Part shown: one piece after another, positions 1-6,428 of the stretch
How positions within the stretch are numbered: position 1 is the stretch's first letter
How the letters are laid out: each line of letters starts with the position of its first letter
Source: Planctomycetaceae bacterium
GTDB taxonomy: Bacteria; Planctomycetota; Planctomycetia; Planctomycetales; Planctomycetaceae
Assembly (NCBI GenBank): GCA_027000105.1
Contig: JALTOP010000057.1
Coordinates: forward strand, 1 to 7,568
Length of the DNA: 7,568 bases
Reading direction: 5' to 3'
Notes under the pieces: model-generated
Seen by the model: the letters and a program-made list of their open reading frames with translations, nothing else
What the model was told of the DNA's origin: nothing
Databases searched by the model: none
Position numbers and translations under genes: made by a program

Positions 1-894
1 TGCCCAATACGCCGCATCGAACGGGTCGGTTCCGCTTGCTGTTCCCGGCGGCCCATTTTTGACGTGATCCCAAATACCGAGCACGATCGCGAGCAATTCG
101 TCTCGAATTTGCTCATTCTGTTTGAGCGTATCAATTTCGCCGCCCCATTCTGCCCACCAGTAACCGTATTCATGAGTCGGCTGTTCATCGCCCGGAGTGG
201 CGTAAAGACGCAATTTCAATTCTTCCCGGGTAAATTTCCTCGCCCAATCGGGAGCGACAAACGGCATTGGTCGGGCATGTTTTCGTGCTTGCATTAAAAT
301 GGTGGAACCGAGCCGCTTGTTGTCTGCTTTTTCCTGAGCAAGAGATTCCCCGAATTGATCACGGCTTTCGCGTCCTTCCATAAAAGCCGCCCCCGCCTCA
401 GCGGCAAGGCGTCCGTCGCCCGTGCAGTCAATAAATATTTCAGCCTCGATGACAAAACGATCTTCCGTACTTTGCCGTTCCGCAATCGCCTGTTTAATGC
501 GATTACCTTGCATGATGACCGAGGTGATTGCGGTGTTGAGCATCAATGAAAGATTCGGTTCCGCACGGCATTTTTCGTACAGAATCAGATCGAACATCGA
601 AACAGATCGCTGCGGGTTACGAACGGAATTTTCCAGTCGAATTTCTTCGATGATTCCTCCTTCCCGCGCTTCGGTCTGTAATTCTTCACCTCGTTCGGAA
701 CGGCCCGTGCCGTTTGCTCCGACGATGTGCATGCGAATTTCACTCGAAGCATTTCCGCCCAACACGGATCGGTCCTGACATAAAATGACGTTCGCCCCAC
801 ATCGGGCAACCGCAATCGCACAGCAGACGCCCGACATCCCCCCACCTGCGACAAGAATATCACACGATAAAAAATGTTCGTCTGTTAAAGCCAT
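1..894 (-). CDS. FAD-dependent oxidoreductase (FAD_oxidored type), 3' end cut by window edge
   Basis: 298 N-terminal residues are visible; the C-terminus lies beyond the left edge. The protein opens with a Rossmann dinucleotide-binding motif, CDILVAGGGMSG (residues 11-22, giving G17-x-G19-x-x-G22), then a second FAD-contact stretch DRSVLGGNASSEIRMH (41-56) and the late motif IDCTGDGRLAAEAGA (155-169), which resembles the DATGD motif of flavoproteins of the FAD_oxidored family (PF12831). It therefore probably binds FAD and oxidises a small organic substrate in the cytoplasm; no signal peptide is visible. The substrate is unknown. The start at 894 is the first ATG in frame; a GGAG lies 13 nt upstream, a rather long spacing. 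A symporter gene ends 158 bp upstream on the same strand, so co-transcription is possible. Family identity is fairly sure; the specific reaction is not. Confidence 0.85.
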   Translation of the reverse strand, partial: MALTDEHFLSCDILVAGGGMSGVCCAIAVARCGANVILCQDRSVLGGNASSEIRMHIVGANGTGRSERGEELQTEAREGGIIEEIRLENSVRNPQRSVSMFDLILYEKCRAEPNLSLMLNTAITSVIMQGNRIKQAIAERQSTEDRFVIEAEIFIDCTGDGRLAAEAGAAFMEGRESRDQFGESLAQEKADNKRLGSTILMQARKHARPMPFVAPDWARKFTREELKLRLYATPGDEQPTHEYGYWWAEWGGEIDTLKQNEQIRDELLAIVLGIWDHVKNGPPGTASGTDPFDAAYWA

Positions 895-959
895 CGAAGC
901 AGGAAAACTCCTCAGTTCTGCAAGGCATCTGTTGTGCTTTATTGAAGTAGACCACGGGT

Positions 960-971
960 GCGTTGCAACGC
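960..971. promoter_or_regulatory. 12-bp perfect palindrome between symporter and oxidoreductase genes
   Basis: GCGTTGCAACGC reads identically on both strands. It lies 65 bp upstream of the oxidoreductase start and 81 bp past the symporter stop. Short perfect palindromes in such gaps are typical binding sites for dimeric repressors, but no regulator gene is visible here and one copy of 12 bp can arise by chance. An operator role is inference only. Confidence 0.25.
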
Positions 972-1052
972 TCCCCTCGATTGACTGGTTGGGGCTTCAT
1001 CAGAAAAAAGTCTCTGAAAAAGGTGCCCTCAGTGAAGCTGTCTGTTTATCGT

Positions 1053-2666
1053 CTAATCGCCTGGTGTCTGTTTCTCTTTTCGAGGCGAGATGATGTTGAT
1101 TATTTTGCAGGCGATCAAGCCACCGGCAATATTAACGAGCAGTGCGACCGGGCCGATCCATTGAAAACTGACCGGGTCATTCGCCAGGCGGTATTCTTCG
1201 TGGGTTAGTGGATCGATCTTCGTCACAATTTCGGTGCCGAATGTTGCCGGATCGATCCCGTACTGTTCATGTAAAAAGAAGACGACCGCTCCCGAAAATG
1301 CCAGCAGCAACGCGGTTGCCATTCCCAGAATTGTTCCGATCCAAACTCCGGCCGGTCGAACCGATTTGACGAACAACGCGAAGAAGAATAACGAAAACAG
1401 AGGCGTCACAAACAGGTTGACTACCTTGTTCGTCACCTTGGTAATGTTTCCTTCGATATTTCCGATATACATGCTGCCGATGACAATTGTTATCCCGATT
1501 CCCAATGCAAGCAGACGGGCAATCAGGATGTGCTGCTTTTCCGATTTCGGCTTCAAACCGAAACGGTCAAGCAGGTCGGTCATCACAACAGCCGTGATCG
1601 AGTTCACGCCGGAATCGATACTCGACATCGCCGCTGCAAACATCGCCGCGACGACAAAGCCAGAAACCCCCATCGGCAAATGAAAGGCAATGAACAACGG
1701 GAACAGGTCATCTGCGTTATTCTTCAAATCCATGTGAGCCGGCATGTAATCGGGATGCACCTCATAGTACGAGAGCAGCGCAAACCCGACAATCGAAAGC
1801 AGCAGCGTAACAGAGGCCCCGACAATCATTTGTGTGGCGACCGCTTTTCTGGCCGATTTTGCGTCATGAGTGGACATGAATCGTTGCACCGAAACCTGAT
1901 CTCCTCCCGCCGTGCAGACATACCAGACAAAAACGGAAAGAATCGTCCCGACCATCGTTACGCGTGTTTGCGGGTCGAAATCGAAAATCGGTTGATAATC
2001 CCAGTTCGCGTGCCAGGTGGTGGGGAACCAACTGAAGCCGCCGAAATCGATGGTGACCATCACGACAATCATCAAGGCCCCGGTGAAGAGCAGAATCGAT
2101 TGCATCAAATCGGTAATGACAACCGCTTTGAGGCCCCCCAGCGAAGTATAAATGACCGAAACGATTCCCGTTACCAGAACAATCCACGGGATCCAGCTTG
2201 GATCGACATTCATCATGACGATCATCGCCTTGGAAGCGAGATAAACCAGCAGCGTCATCCAGACCAGACGCATCATCAAAAAAAGCGAGGCACCGAGTAG
2301 ACGCAGGCTCAGTCCCAGTTTTTCTTCCAGCAGTTCGTAAGCGCTGGTCACGCGCTGCCGCATATAGACGGGAATCAACACATATCCCACAACCAGAAAA
2401 ACAAACGGTAGTGCAATCAGTCGCGTCAGAAAGACGGGACCTTTACCCAGAATTTCACCGGGTAGAGAAAGATAGGTGATGGTGCTGAGCAGTGTCGCGA
2501 AAAGCGAAACACCGATCAGAAACGGGTTCATCTTTCCGCTGCCGACAAAATATTCCTGTGTCGATTCCTGCTTGCGCCCAAACCACCACCCCAGGCCGAT
2601 TGTCGAAACTGCATAGACGCAAATAATCAACCAATCAATCACTGTAAGGCCAGCTTGCGGCGGCAT
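1053..2666 (-). CDS. Sodium:solute symporter (SSS family)
   Basis: This 537-residue integral inner-membrane protein has about 13 hydrophobic segments, the usual number for the sodium:solute symporter (SSS, LeuT-fold) family. The family signature is clear at residues 173-189, YTSLGGLKAVVITDLMQ. A second conserved stretch, AAAMSSIDSGVNS (344-356), corresponds to TM8; its S348-S349 match the Na2 sodium-site serines of characterised SSS transporters. GDQVSVQRFMS (255-265) is also typical. It should couple sodium influx to uptake of a small organic solute such as a sugar, sialic acid or carboxylate; the sequence alone does not say which. The start is supported by AGGA 7 nt upstream of the ATG. The tail after about residue 525 is short and basic. 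The downstream FAD oxidoreductase suggests the imported compound may be oxidised, which is inference from neighbourhood. Confidence 0.95.
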   Translation of the reverse strand: MPPQAGLTVIDWLIICVYAVSTIGLGWWFGRKQESTQEYFVGSGKMNPFLIGVSLFATLLSTITYLSLPGEILGKGPVFLTRLIALPFVFLVVGYVLIPVYMRQRVTSAYELLEEKLGLSLRLLGASLFLMMRLVWMTLLVYLASKAMIVMMNVDPSWIPWIVLVTGIVSVIYTSLGGLKAVVITDLMQSILLFTGALMIVVMVTIDFGGFSWFPTTWHANWDYQPIFDFDPQTRVTMVGTILSVFVWYVCTAGGDQVSVQRFMSTHDAKSARKAVATQMIVGASVTLLLSIVGFALLSYYEVHPDYMPAHMDLKNNADDLFPLFIAFHLPMGVSGFVVAAMFAAAMSSIDSGVNSITAVVMTDLLDRFGLKPKSEKQHILIARLLALGIGITIVIGSMYIGNIEGNITKVTNKVVNLFVTPLFSLFFFALFVKSVRPAGVWIGTILGMATALLLAFSGAVVFFLHEQYGIDPATFGTEIVTKIDPLTHEEYRLANDPVSFQWIGPVALLVNIAGGLIACKIINIISPRKEKQTPGD

Positions 2667-2765
2667 CGTTTATTCCTGGGTAATAGCGGGGAATGATTGC
2701 AAGGGAACGAGAAAGTCCTGATCGCTGGGCTCAGGAAGATTTCCCGCCTCTACAATAGCTAACAT

Positions 2766-2927
2766 TCATGTACCGAAACAAGTTCGCAGAAGCAGTAACA
2801 ATACAATCAGGGTGAAAAAGGCAATCAGGGGAAAAAGTACCCAAGGTGCGTCACGACGCAGCTTGCAATGACCACGATTACGATTGTTTGAATTGACGTA
2901 AACAACAGACCTTCTGCGCTCAGGCAC
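2766..2927 (-). CDS. Small single-pass membrane protein candidate overlapping ftsH stop
   Basis: A 53-codon frame begins at GTG (2927-2925) and ends at TGA (2768-2766). Its first 8 nt overlap the end of ftsH (GTGCCTGA), an arrangement that favours translational coupling. The peptide has a basic N-terminal half (R4-R6, R16, R18, K22, R24, R25) and then one strongly hydrophobic segment at residues 29-47, WVLFPLIAFFTLIVLLLLL, ending in R48 and a short tail with C50. The positive-inside rule predicts a cytoplasmic N-terminus and a membrane-anchored C-terminus. There is no close Shine-Dalgarno; GGGA lies 12 nt upstream. I recognise no family. Position directly behind a membrane protease suggests a possible FtsH partner or adaptor, but that is inference. 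It is short enough to be a chance frame; the clean 19-residue membrane segment and the overlap argue against that. Confidence 0.5.
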   Translation of the reverse strand: MPERRRSVVYVNSNNRNRGHCKLRRDAPWVLFPLIAFFTLIVLLLLLRTCFGT

Positions 2928-5076
2928 CGGTTGCAGAATTCCCGTCGTTCTCTTCCTGGGAATTGTCCTCTCTGGCCGGTTCTACTGAGGATGCCGGGTT
3001 GGTACCCGGTTTGATTTGCGGGCCTGTTTTATACTGCTTCAAAATGGAAAAGAGGTGTTCGCTATCCATCACTTCCATTTCGACCAGGTCTCTGGTCATA
3101 TGTTCGAGGATCTCTCTCGATTTCGAGAGAGTCTCTGCAACGGTCGCCATGCACTCATTGATAATCCGTTTGACTTCCTGATCGATCTCCCGCAACGTTT
3201 CCTGAGAGTGTTCATAGTCGGCTGAACCACTGATGCCTCCTGCAAGAAACGGAGACCGCCTTTGCGTTTGATAATTGACCGTTCCCAGTTTGGGGCTCAT
3301 CCCGAATTCTGTCACCATCCGCCTGGCTGTATCGGAAGCTCGCTCCAGATCGTTCTGAGCGCCGGTCGATTGTTCGCCGAAGATCAGTTTTTCCGCACCG
3401 AGACCGCCCAGCATAACGCAAATTCTGTTCTCCAGTTCCGCTTGTGTTACCAGGAAGCGATCATCCTGGGGCCGCTGCATCATGTAACCGAGTGCACCGA
3501 AGCCGCGTGGAATGATCGAAATTTTATGAACCGGATCGACATGAGGAAGCACACATGCCATGAACGCATGGCCGCATTCGTGATACGCGACCCGCTGTTT
3601 TTCATCTTCCCGGATGATGCGGTTACTTTTTTCCAGACCGGCTACAACACGTTCAATCGCTTCTTCGAAATCAGCCATCGAAACGGTTTTGCGATCGTTG
3701 CGGGCGGCCAGCAGTGCCGCTTCATTCGCCAGGTTCGCCAAATCTGCCCCGGAAAAACCTGGTGTCAATTTTGCGATATGCAGCAGGTTGACTTTGTCAT
3801 CCATTTTGATTTTTGCTGCATGTACCTTCAAAATCGCTTCACGGCCTTTGAAGTCGGGGTTATCAACAAGCACATTGCGGTCGAAACGCCCGGGACGCAT
3901 CAACGCGGGGTCGAGTGTTTCCGGGCGGTTGGTCGCTCCCATCACAATCACACTTTTATCCGAGGAGAAACCATCCATCTCGACCAGCAGCGCGTTGAGT
4001 GTCTGTTCTCGCTCATCGTGACCGCCTGGCATGCCGCTGCCGCGTGCCTTGCCGAGTGCATCAAGTTCATCAATAAAAATGATACTCGGTGCTTTATCAA
4101 TTGCCTGTTGAAAGGTATCCCGCACACGGGCGGCTCCCACACCGACAAACATTTCAACAAAATCGGAACCGGAAAGCCCGAAGAAAGGAACGCCCGCTTC
4201 CCCCGCAACGGCTCGGGCAAGCAGCGTCTTTCCCGTTCCAGGTGGGCCGACAAGCAGCACGCCACGCGGGATACGGGCTCCCAAAGCCTGATACTTGGCG
4301 GGTGTTTTGAGAAACTCGACAATTTCCTGAAGTTCGCAGACAGCCTCATCAATTCCCGCAACATCCTGAAATGTTGTTTTGATATCATCCTGTGAAATCA
4401 ACTTTCCTCGACTGCGTCCGAACGACATCGCACTGCCGGCTCCGCCCATTCGACGAAACATCAGAATGAAAAACAGCACAAACAGGACAAGCAGCAACAG
4501 ACTGAACAGCGATTCAAACTGAGCCGGCGGCGACGAACCGTCGTAGTCGATATGGCGTTCTCTCAGTTCGTCTTTCAAATTGGCCAGGACTTCATTGGGA
4601 ATCCCGACGATGTTGATGCGGTACTTCTGCAGTTCTTTCCTTTTGTTTTTGTCCGCCTTGCTGTCTGTTTCGTCTGATCCCTTTCCCGCACTTTCTTTCG
4701 AAGCCGCATTCCTTTCCTCGCTGGCCGCTCTTGATATTCTTGAGGCTTTGCCTTTTGACAGACTCAGGTTGGCCACTTCTTCCTTCGACATGTTCTGGAA
4801 GGTGATCGCCGTAATTCCAAAGACAAGCTCATGCACATTGCTGGAGTTGAATTCGCCCGATTCAAGTTTCGATTCGAATTCACTCAGCTTGATCTTCTTG
4901 CTGCGTAAATCACTGGTGTAGTTCGTGATGAATACCGCCAGGAGGATACCACTGAATAGCAAAACCCAGAATGTGGTGCTTGTCGGTTTTTTCTTGTTAT
5001 TTTTGGAATCATTCGGATCGGGAGAGTCCGGAAGGTTTGAACCTTTTTTCTCTGGTTCATACTGATTTTGTGTCAT
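2920..5076 (-). CDS. ftsH: ATP-dependent zinc metalloprotease FtsH
   Basis: This 718-residue membrane-bound AAA+ protease unfolds and degrades membrane and short-lived cytoplasmic proteins as a hexamer. In order: a polar cytoplasmic N-terminus (1-35), TM1 about 36-52, a periplasmic region about 57-185, TM2 about 188-207, the AAA module with Walker A GPPGTGKT (277-284), pore-loop segment MFVGVGA (309-315), Walker B IIFIDE (332-337) and the second region of homology with arginine finger(s) (about 380-400, RPGRFDR at 394-400), then the peptidase with HECGH (499-503) and the third zinc ligand in AQNDLERA (D576). The C-terminal 30 residues are polar and acidic. Two oddities: the zinc motif has Cys where most family members have Ala (HEAGH), and the periplasmic region is long, with a charged low-complexity stretch at 106-150. 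An AGG lies about 9 nt before the ATG. It is downstream of rsmE after a 359-bp gap, suggesting its own promoter. Confidence 0.97.
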   Translation of the reverse strand: MTQNQYEPEKKGSNLPDSPDPNDSKNNKKKPTSTTFWVLLFSGILLAVFITNYTSDLRSKKIKLSEFESKLESGEFNSSNVHELVFGITAITFQNMSKEEVANLSLSKGKASRISRAASEERNAASKESAGKGSDETDSKADKNKRKELQKYRINIVGIPNEVLANLKDELRERHIDYDGSSPPAQFESLFSLLLLVLFVLFFILMFRRMGGAGSAMSFGRSRGKLISQDDIKTTFQDVAGIDEAVCELQEIVEFLKTPAKYQALGARIPRGVLLVGPPGTGKTLLARAVAGEAGVPFFGLSGSDFVEMFVGVGAARVRDTFQQAIDKAPSIIFIDELDALGKARGSGMPGGHDEREQTLNALLVEMDGFSSDKSVIVMGATNRPETLDPALMRPGRFDRNVLVDNPDFKGREAILKVHAAKIKMDDKVNLLHIAKLTPGFSGADLANLANEAALLAARNDRKTVSMADFEEAIERVVAGLEKSNRIIREDEKQRVAYHECGHAFMACVLPHVDPVHKISIIPRGFGALGYMMQRPQDDRFLVTQAELENRICVMLGGLGAEKLIFGEQSTGAQNDLERASDTARRMVTEFGMSPKLGTVNYQTQRRSPFLAGGISGSADYEHSQETLREIDQEVKRIINECMATVAETLSKSREILEHMTRDLVEMEVMDSEHLFSILKQYKTGPQIKPGTNPASSVEPAREDNSQEENDGNSATGA

Positions 5077-5179
5077 CGATACTTACCTGGGATTTCCATA
5101 ACACTGTTGCGCCTTCAATTTTTTTGATCCGAGGCTCAGTGTCGAATTGGGGGACTGCTGTTATGCGCCCTTTATACAA

Positions 5180-5190
5180 TTAACGGTTAA
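5180..5190. promoter_or_regulatory. TTAAC-G-GTTAA palindrome next to -10-like box
   Basis: Two 5-bp arms, TTAAC and GTTAA, flank a single central base. The element sits just upstream, on the minus strand, of TATAAA (5176-5171), which matches the -10 consensus at five of six positions, though no good -35 is found 17 nt further upstream (TCGTAA). It also abuts an AAAGTTT/AAACTTT inverted repeat (5189-5195 with 5208-5214). A repressor or activator binding here could control ftsH, but AT-rich palindromes this short are common. Confidence 0.25.
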
Positions 5191-5292
5191 AGTTTACGAA
5201 TGGTGTGAAACTTTTGAAAACCTCATTTTGGTTACGGCGGTCAGAACAGACCAGCCGTGCTGGAGTTTTTCAGATATCGAACGGGGAAAAGG

Positions 5293-5318
5293 CTACAGAC
5301 CGGGAATATCCCGTGTAG
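5293..5318 (-). promoter_or_regulatory. Bulged hairpin at the presumptive 5' end of the ftsH leader
   Basis: On the minus strand CTACA-CGGGA pairs with TCCCG-TGTAG across a 3-nt loop (TAT), with a 3-nt bulge (GTC) on the 3' side. That makes ten pairs in two blocks, CGGGA/TCCCG and CTACA/TGTAG. It begins about where a transcript from the promoter candidate at 5354-5326 would start, so the RNA could open with a stem. It could protect the ftsH message from 5' decay, or act as an rsmE terminator; the following CCTTTTCCCC is a poor T-tract, so a classic intrinsic terminator is less likely. Confidence 0.4.
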
Positions 5319-5325
5319 ATATGTC

Positions 5326-5354
5326 ACTCTAGACGTGAATTCAAGCAGGGTCAA
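5326..5354 (-). promoter_or_regulatory. Sigma70-like promoter candidate for ftsH
   Basis: TTGACC (5354-5349, five of six matches to TTGACA) and TAGAGT (5331-5326, four of six matches to TATAAT) are separated by 17 bp on the minus strand. Transcription would start near 5319, about 240 nt before the ftsH ATG. The spacing and the -35 box are good; the -10 box is mediocre. Planctomycete promoters are not well defined, so this remains a consensus match only. Confidence 0.35.
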
Positions 5355-5435
5355 CCGGGAAGCCTCTCTTTCTTCATGCCCTTTGGCCATTTGATCTGTT
5401 CCTGACGGGCCGTTTTCGAAAATGATGGATGGAAT

Positions 5436-6209
5436 TCAAATTCTTTTCGGAATTTCGACACCTGTGAACTTTCCATAAAGAAGCGAGAGAGCCAGCGATG
5501 ACATAACCAGCGCTGCGGTTTCAATGCGCAATACGTGTGGTGAGCAGCAAACCGGGACAGCTCTGTTTTCTTCAAGTAATTCACATTCATCACGAGTGAA
5601 CCCGCCTTCAGGCCCAATAACAAGGATAACGGTAGTGATTTCTCCAGTCAGGCCATTGTTGAATTGACTGATCGGAACCACTTCACCATGCGGTTGTCCG
5701 ACGAAAAGCCGGGTCTTCTCCTGGTCTCGCATCTTTCCGCAAAGTTCCTGTAGCGTCCGGGGAGCAGAGATTTCCATCAGGTGATTTCTGCCGGACTGTT
5801 TGCAGGCTTCAATAACATACTGTCTGTGCTTGTCCAGTTTGGTGTCACGGGGAGAGACAACAGCATGTTCCGACATCAAGGGAATGAAACGGGTGATCCC
5901 CGTTTCGGTCAGCTTTTCGATTAACCAGCGAAATCGATCTCCCTTGGGAACCGCACTGGCTACGATGACCTCGATAGCAGGGACTTTCTCCGTATGGCTC
6001 CCCAAACCTGGTTGGTCTATCCGCAACAGCGCAGCCTGTTTTTCCAGTTTTGTTACTTCAGCCCGAACGGCATTCCCCCGACCATCAAACAATTCGACAA
6101 TCTCGCCAAGACGGGCTCTCTTGACTCGTATCAGATGATGTGCCTGGGGACCGGTCAGTTCCACCTCTGTACAGTCGAGTTTACCTGCATAAAAGTATCT
6201 GTCGATCAT
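5436..6209 (-). CDS. rsmE: 16S rRNA (uracil(1498)-N3)-methyltransferase RsmE
   Basis: This 257-residue cytoplasmic enzyme belongs to the SPOUT methyltransferases and methylates N3 of U1498 (E. coli numbering) in 16S rRNA of the 30S subunit, using S-adenosylmethionine. The N-terminal PUA-like RNA-binding domain shows HHLIRVKRARLGEIVELFDG (residues 24-43). The C-terminal knotted catalytic domain shows ACKQSGR (135-141), the SAM-loop motif IGPEGGFTRDE (198-208) and SPHVLRIETAAL (223-234), which corresponds to the LGPR-LRTETA signature of the family. Length matches the usual 240-260 residues. The start is supported by AAGGA about 9-10 nt upstream of ATG. A 24-codon frame overlaps its start by 4 nt. 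ftsH follows after 359 bp. Confidence 0.96.
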   Translation of the reverse strand: MIDRYFYAGKLDCTEVELTGPQAHHLIRVKRARLGEIVELFDGRGNAVRAEVTKLEKQAALLRIDQPGLGSHTEKVPAIEVIVASAVPKGDRFRWLIEKLTETGITRFIPLMSEHAVVSPRDTKLDKHRQYVIEACKQSGRNHLMEISAPRTLQELCGKMRDQEKTRLFVGQPHGEVVPISQFNNGLTGEITTVILVIGPEGGFTRDECELLEENRAVPVCCSPHVLRIETAALVMSSLALSLLYGKFTGVEIPKRI

Positions 6210-6280
6210 AATCGTCTTTCCTTCGGTTTCTTTTTCTCTCTCAACTTCCGAACACTTGTCTGTTTTTTCTCAGCAGGCAT
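6206..6280 (-). CDS. 24-residue basic mini-ORF overlapping the rsmE start
   Basis: ATG at 6280-6278 leads a 24-residue peptide, MPAEKKQTSVRKLREKKKPK followed by ERRL, with 11 Lys/Arg. Its TGA shares ATGA with the rsmE start codon, the standard layout for coupled translation. Just upstream of the ATG is AGGTGAT, a 7-base match to the anti-Shine-Dalgarno complement, though only 3 nt separate it from ATG. The composition is like a small ribosome-associated or RNA-binding peptide, and its SVRK-REKKKPK pattern faintly recalls short basic AURKAIP1/COX24-type proteins, but the resemblance is too weak to assign. It could instead be a leader peptide that sets rsmE translation. The frame is open further upstream, but that part lies opposite the CDGSH gene and is taken as its shadow. 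Confidence 0.4.
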   Translation of the reverse strand: MPAEKKQTSVRKLREKKKPKERRL

Positions 6281-6339
6281 AATATCACCTGTGGTGGTCG
6301 CATGCCCGTTCCGTTCTGGCTGGTCTGCTTTGGTTTGTT

Positions 6340-6360
6340 GGTACAGATTTGGCGGTACAG
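6340..6360. repeat. Direct repeat GGTACAG x2 in divergent promoter region
   Basis: GGTACAG occurs at 6340-6346 and 6354-6360, with a 14-bp period, in the roughly 150-bp gap between the divergently read rsmE side and the CDGSH gene. The gap must hold the promoters of both directions, so the pair could be a regulator's tandem site. I could not define convincing -35/-10 boxes for either direction. The repeat is short and may be chance. Confidence 0.25.
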
Positions 6361-6428
6361 AATGGAGAGAGTGCGACAGGCAGTAAGCAGATGAGAAAGC
6401 AAACAAAACTGATCGAGGAGAAAAACGG

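Larger units (their letters stand above)
5077..5435 (-). other. Non-coding region between rsmE and ftsH with promoter candidate and inverted repeats
   Basis: No convincing gene is seen in these 359 bases. Read in the ftsH direction, the region holds a sigma70-like promoter candidate (5354-5326), then a bulged hairpin (5318-5293), a CCAGC/GCTGG stem with 3-nt loop (5263-5251), a GGTC/GACC stem (5252-5239), an AAAGTTT/AAACTTT inverted repeat (5214-5189), the near-palindrome TTAACGGTTAA (5180-5190) and a second AT-rich -10-like box TATAAA (5176-5171) about 95 nt before the ftsH ATG. If the distal promoter is used, ftsH would carry a leader of roughly 240 nt with several stems. A 49-codon frame at 5390-5241 crosses the promoter and hairpins and is not called. 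Confidence 0.55.

Noticed and set aside
585..863. 92-codon minus-strand frame inside the oxidoreductase gene
   Set aside because: Out-of-frame shadow of the FAD-binding gene, whose dinucleotide-binding motif is clear in the other frame.
982..1026. Imperfect stems (GCTTCA/TGAAGC, CAGA/TCTG) after the symporter stop, possible terminator
   Set aside because: Arms are short, the loop is long and the T-runs lie inside rather than after the stem.
1530..2300. 256-codon plus-strand frame rich in Arg, His, Asp and Asn
   Set aside because: Antisense to the symporter; the composition is the typical mirror of hydrophobic codons.
3262..4395. 377-codon open frame on the plus strand
   Set aside because: It lies entirely opposite ftsH, whose motifs are unmistakable; the translation has no recognisable domain and the openness follows from ftsH codon bias.
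5251..5270. CCAGC/GCTGG stem followed by AGTTTTT on the plus strand, terminator-like
   Set aside because: No plus-strand gene lies upstream for it to terminate; kept only as a dyad of the leader region.
5147..5332. 61-codon plus-strand frame in the rsmE-ftsH gap
   Set aside because: No Shine-Dalgarno of note, no recognisable features, and it opposes the likely ftsH leader.
5241..5390. 49-codon minus-strand frame between rsmE and ftsH with AGGA 9 nt before its ATG
   Set aside because: The peptide has no hydrophobic or repeated pattern, and the frame runs through the promoter candidate and hairpins. Not enough for a gene call.
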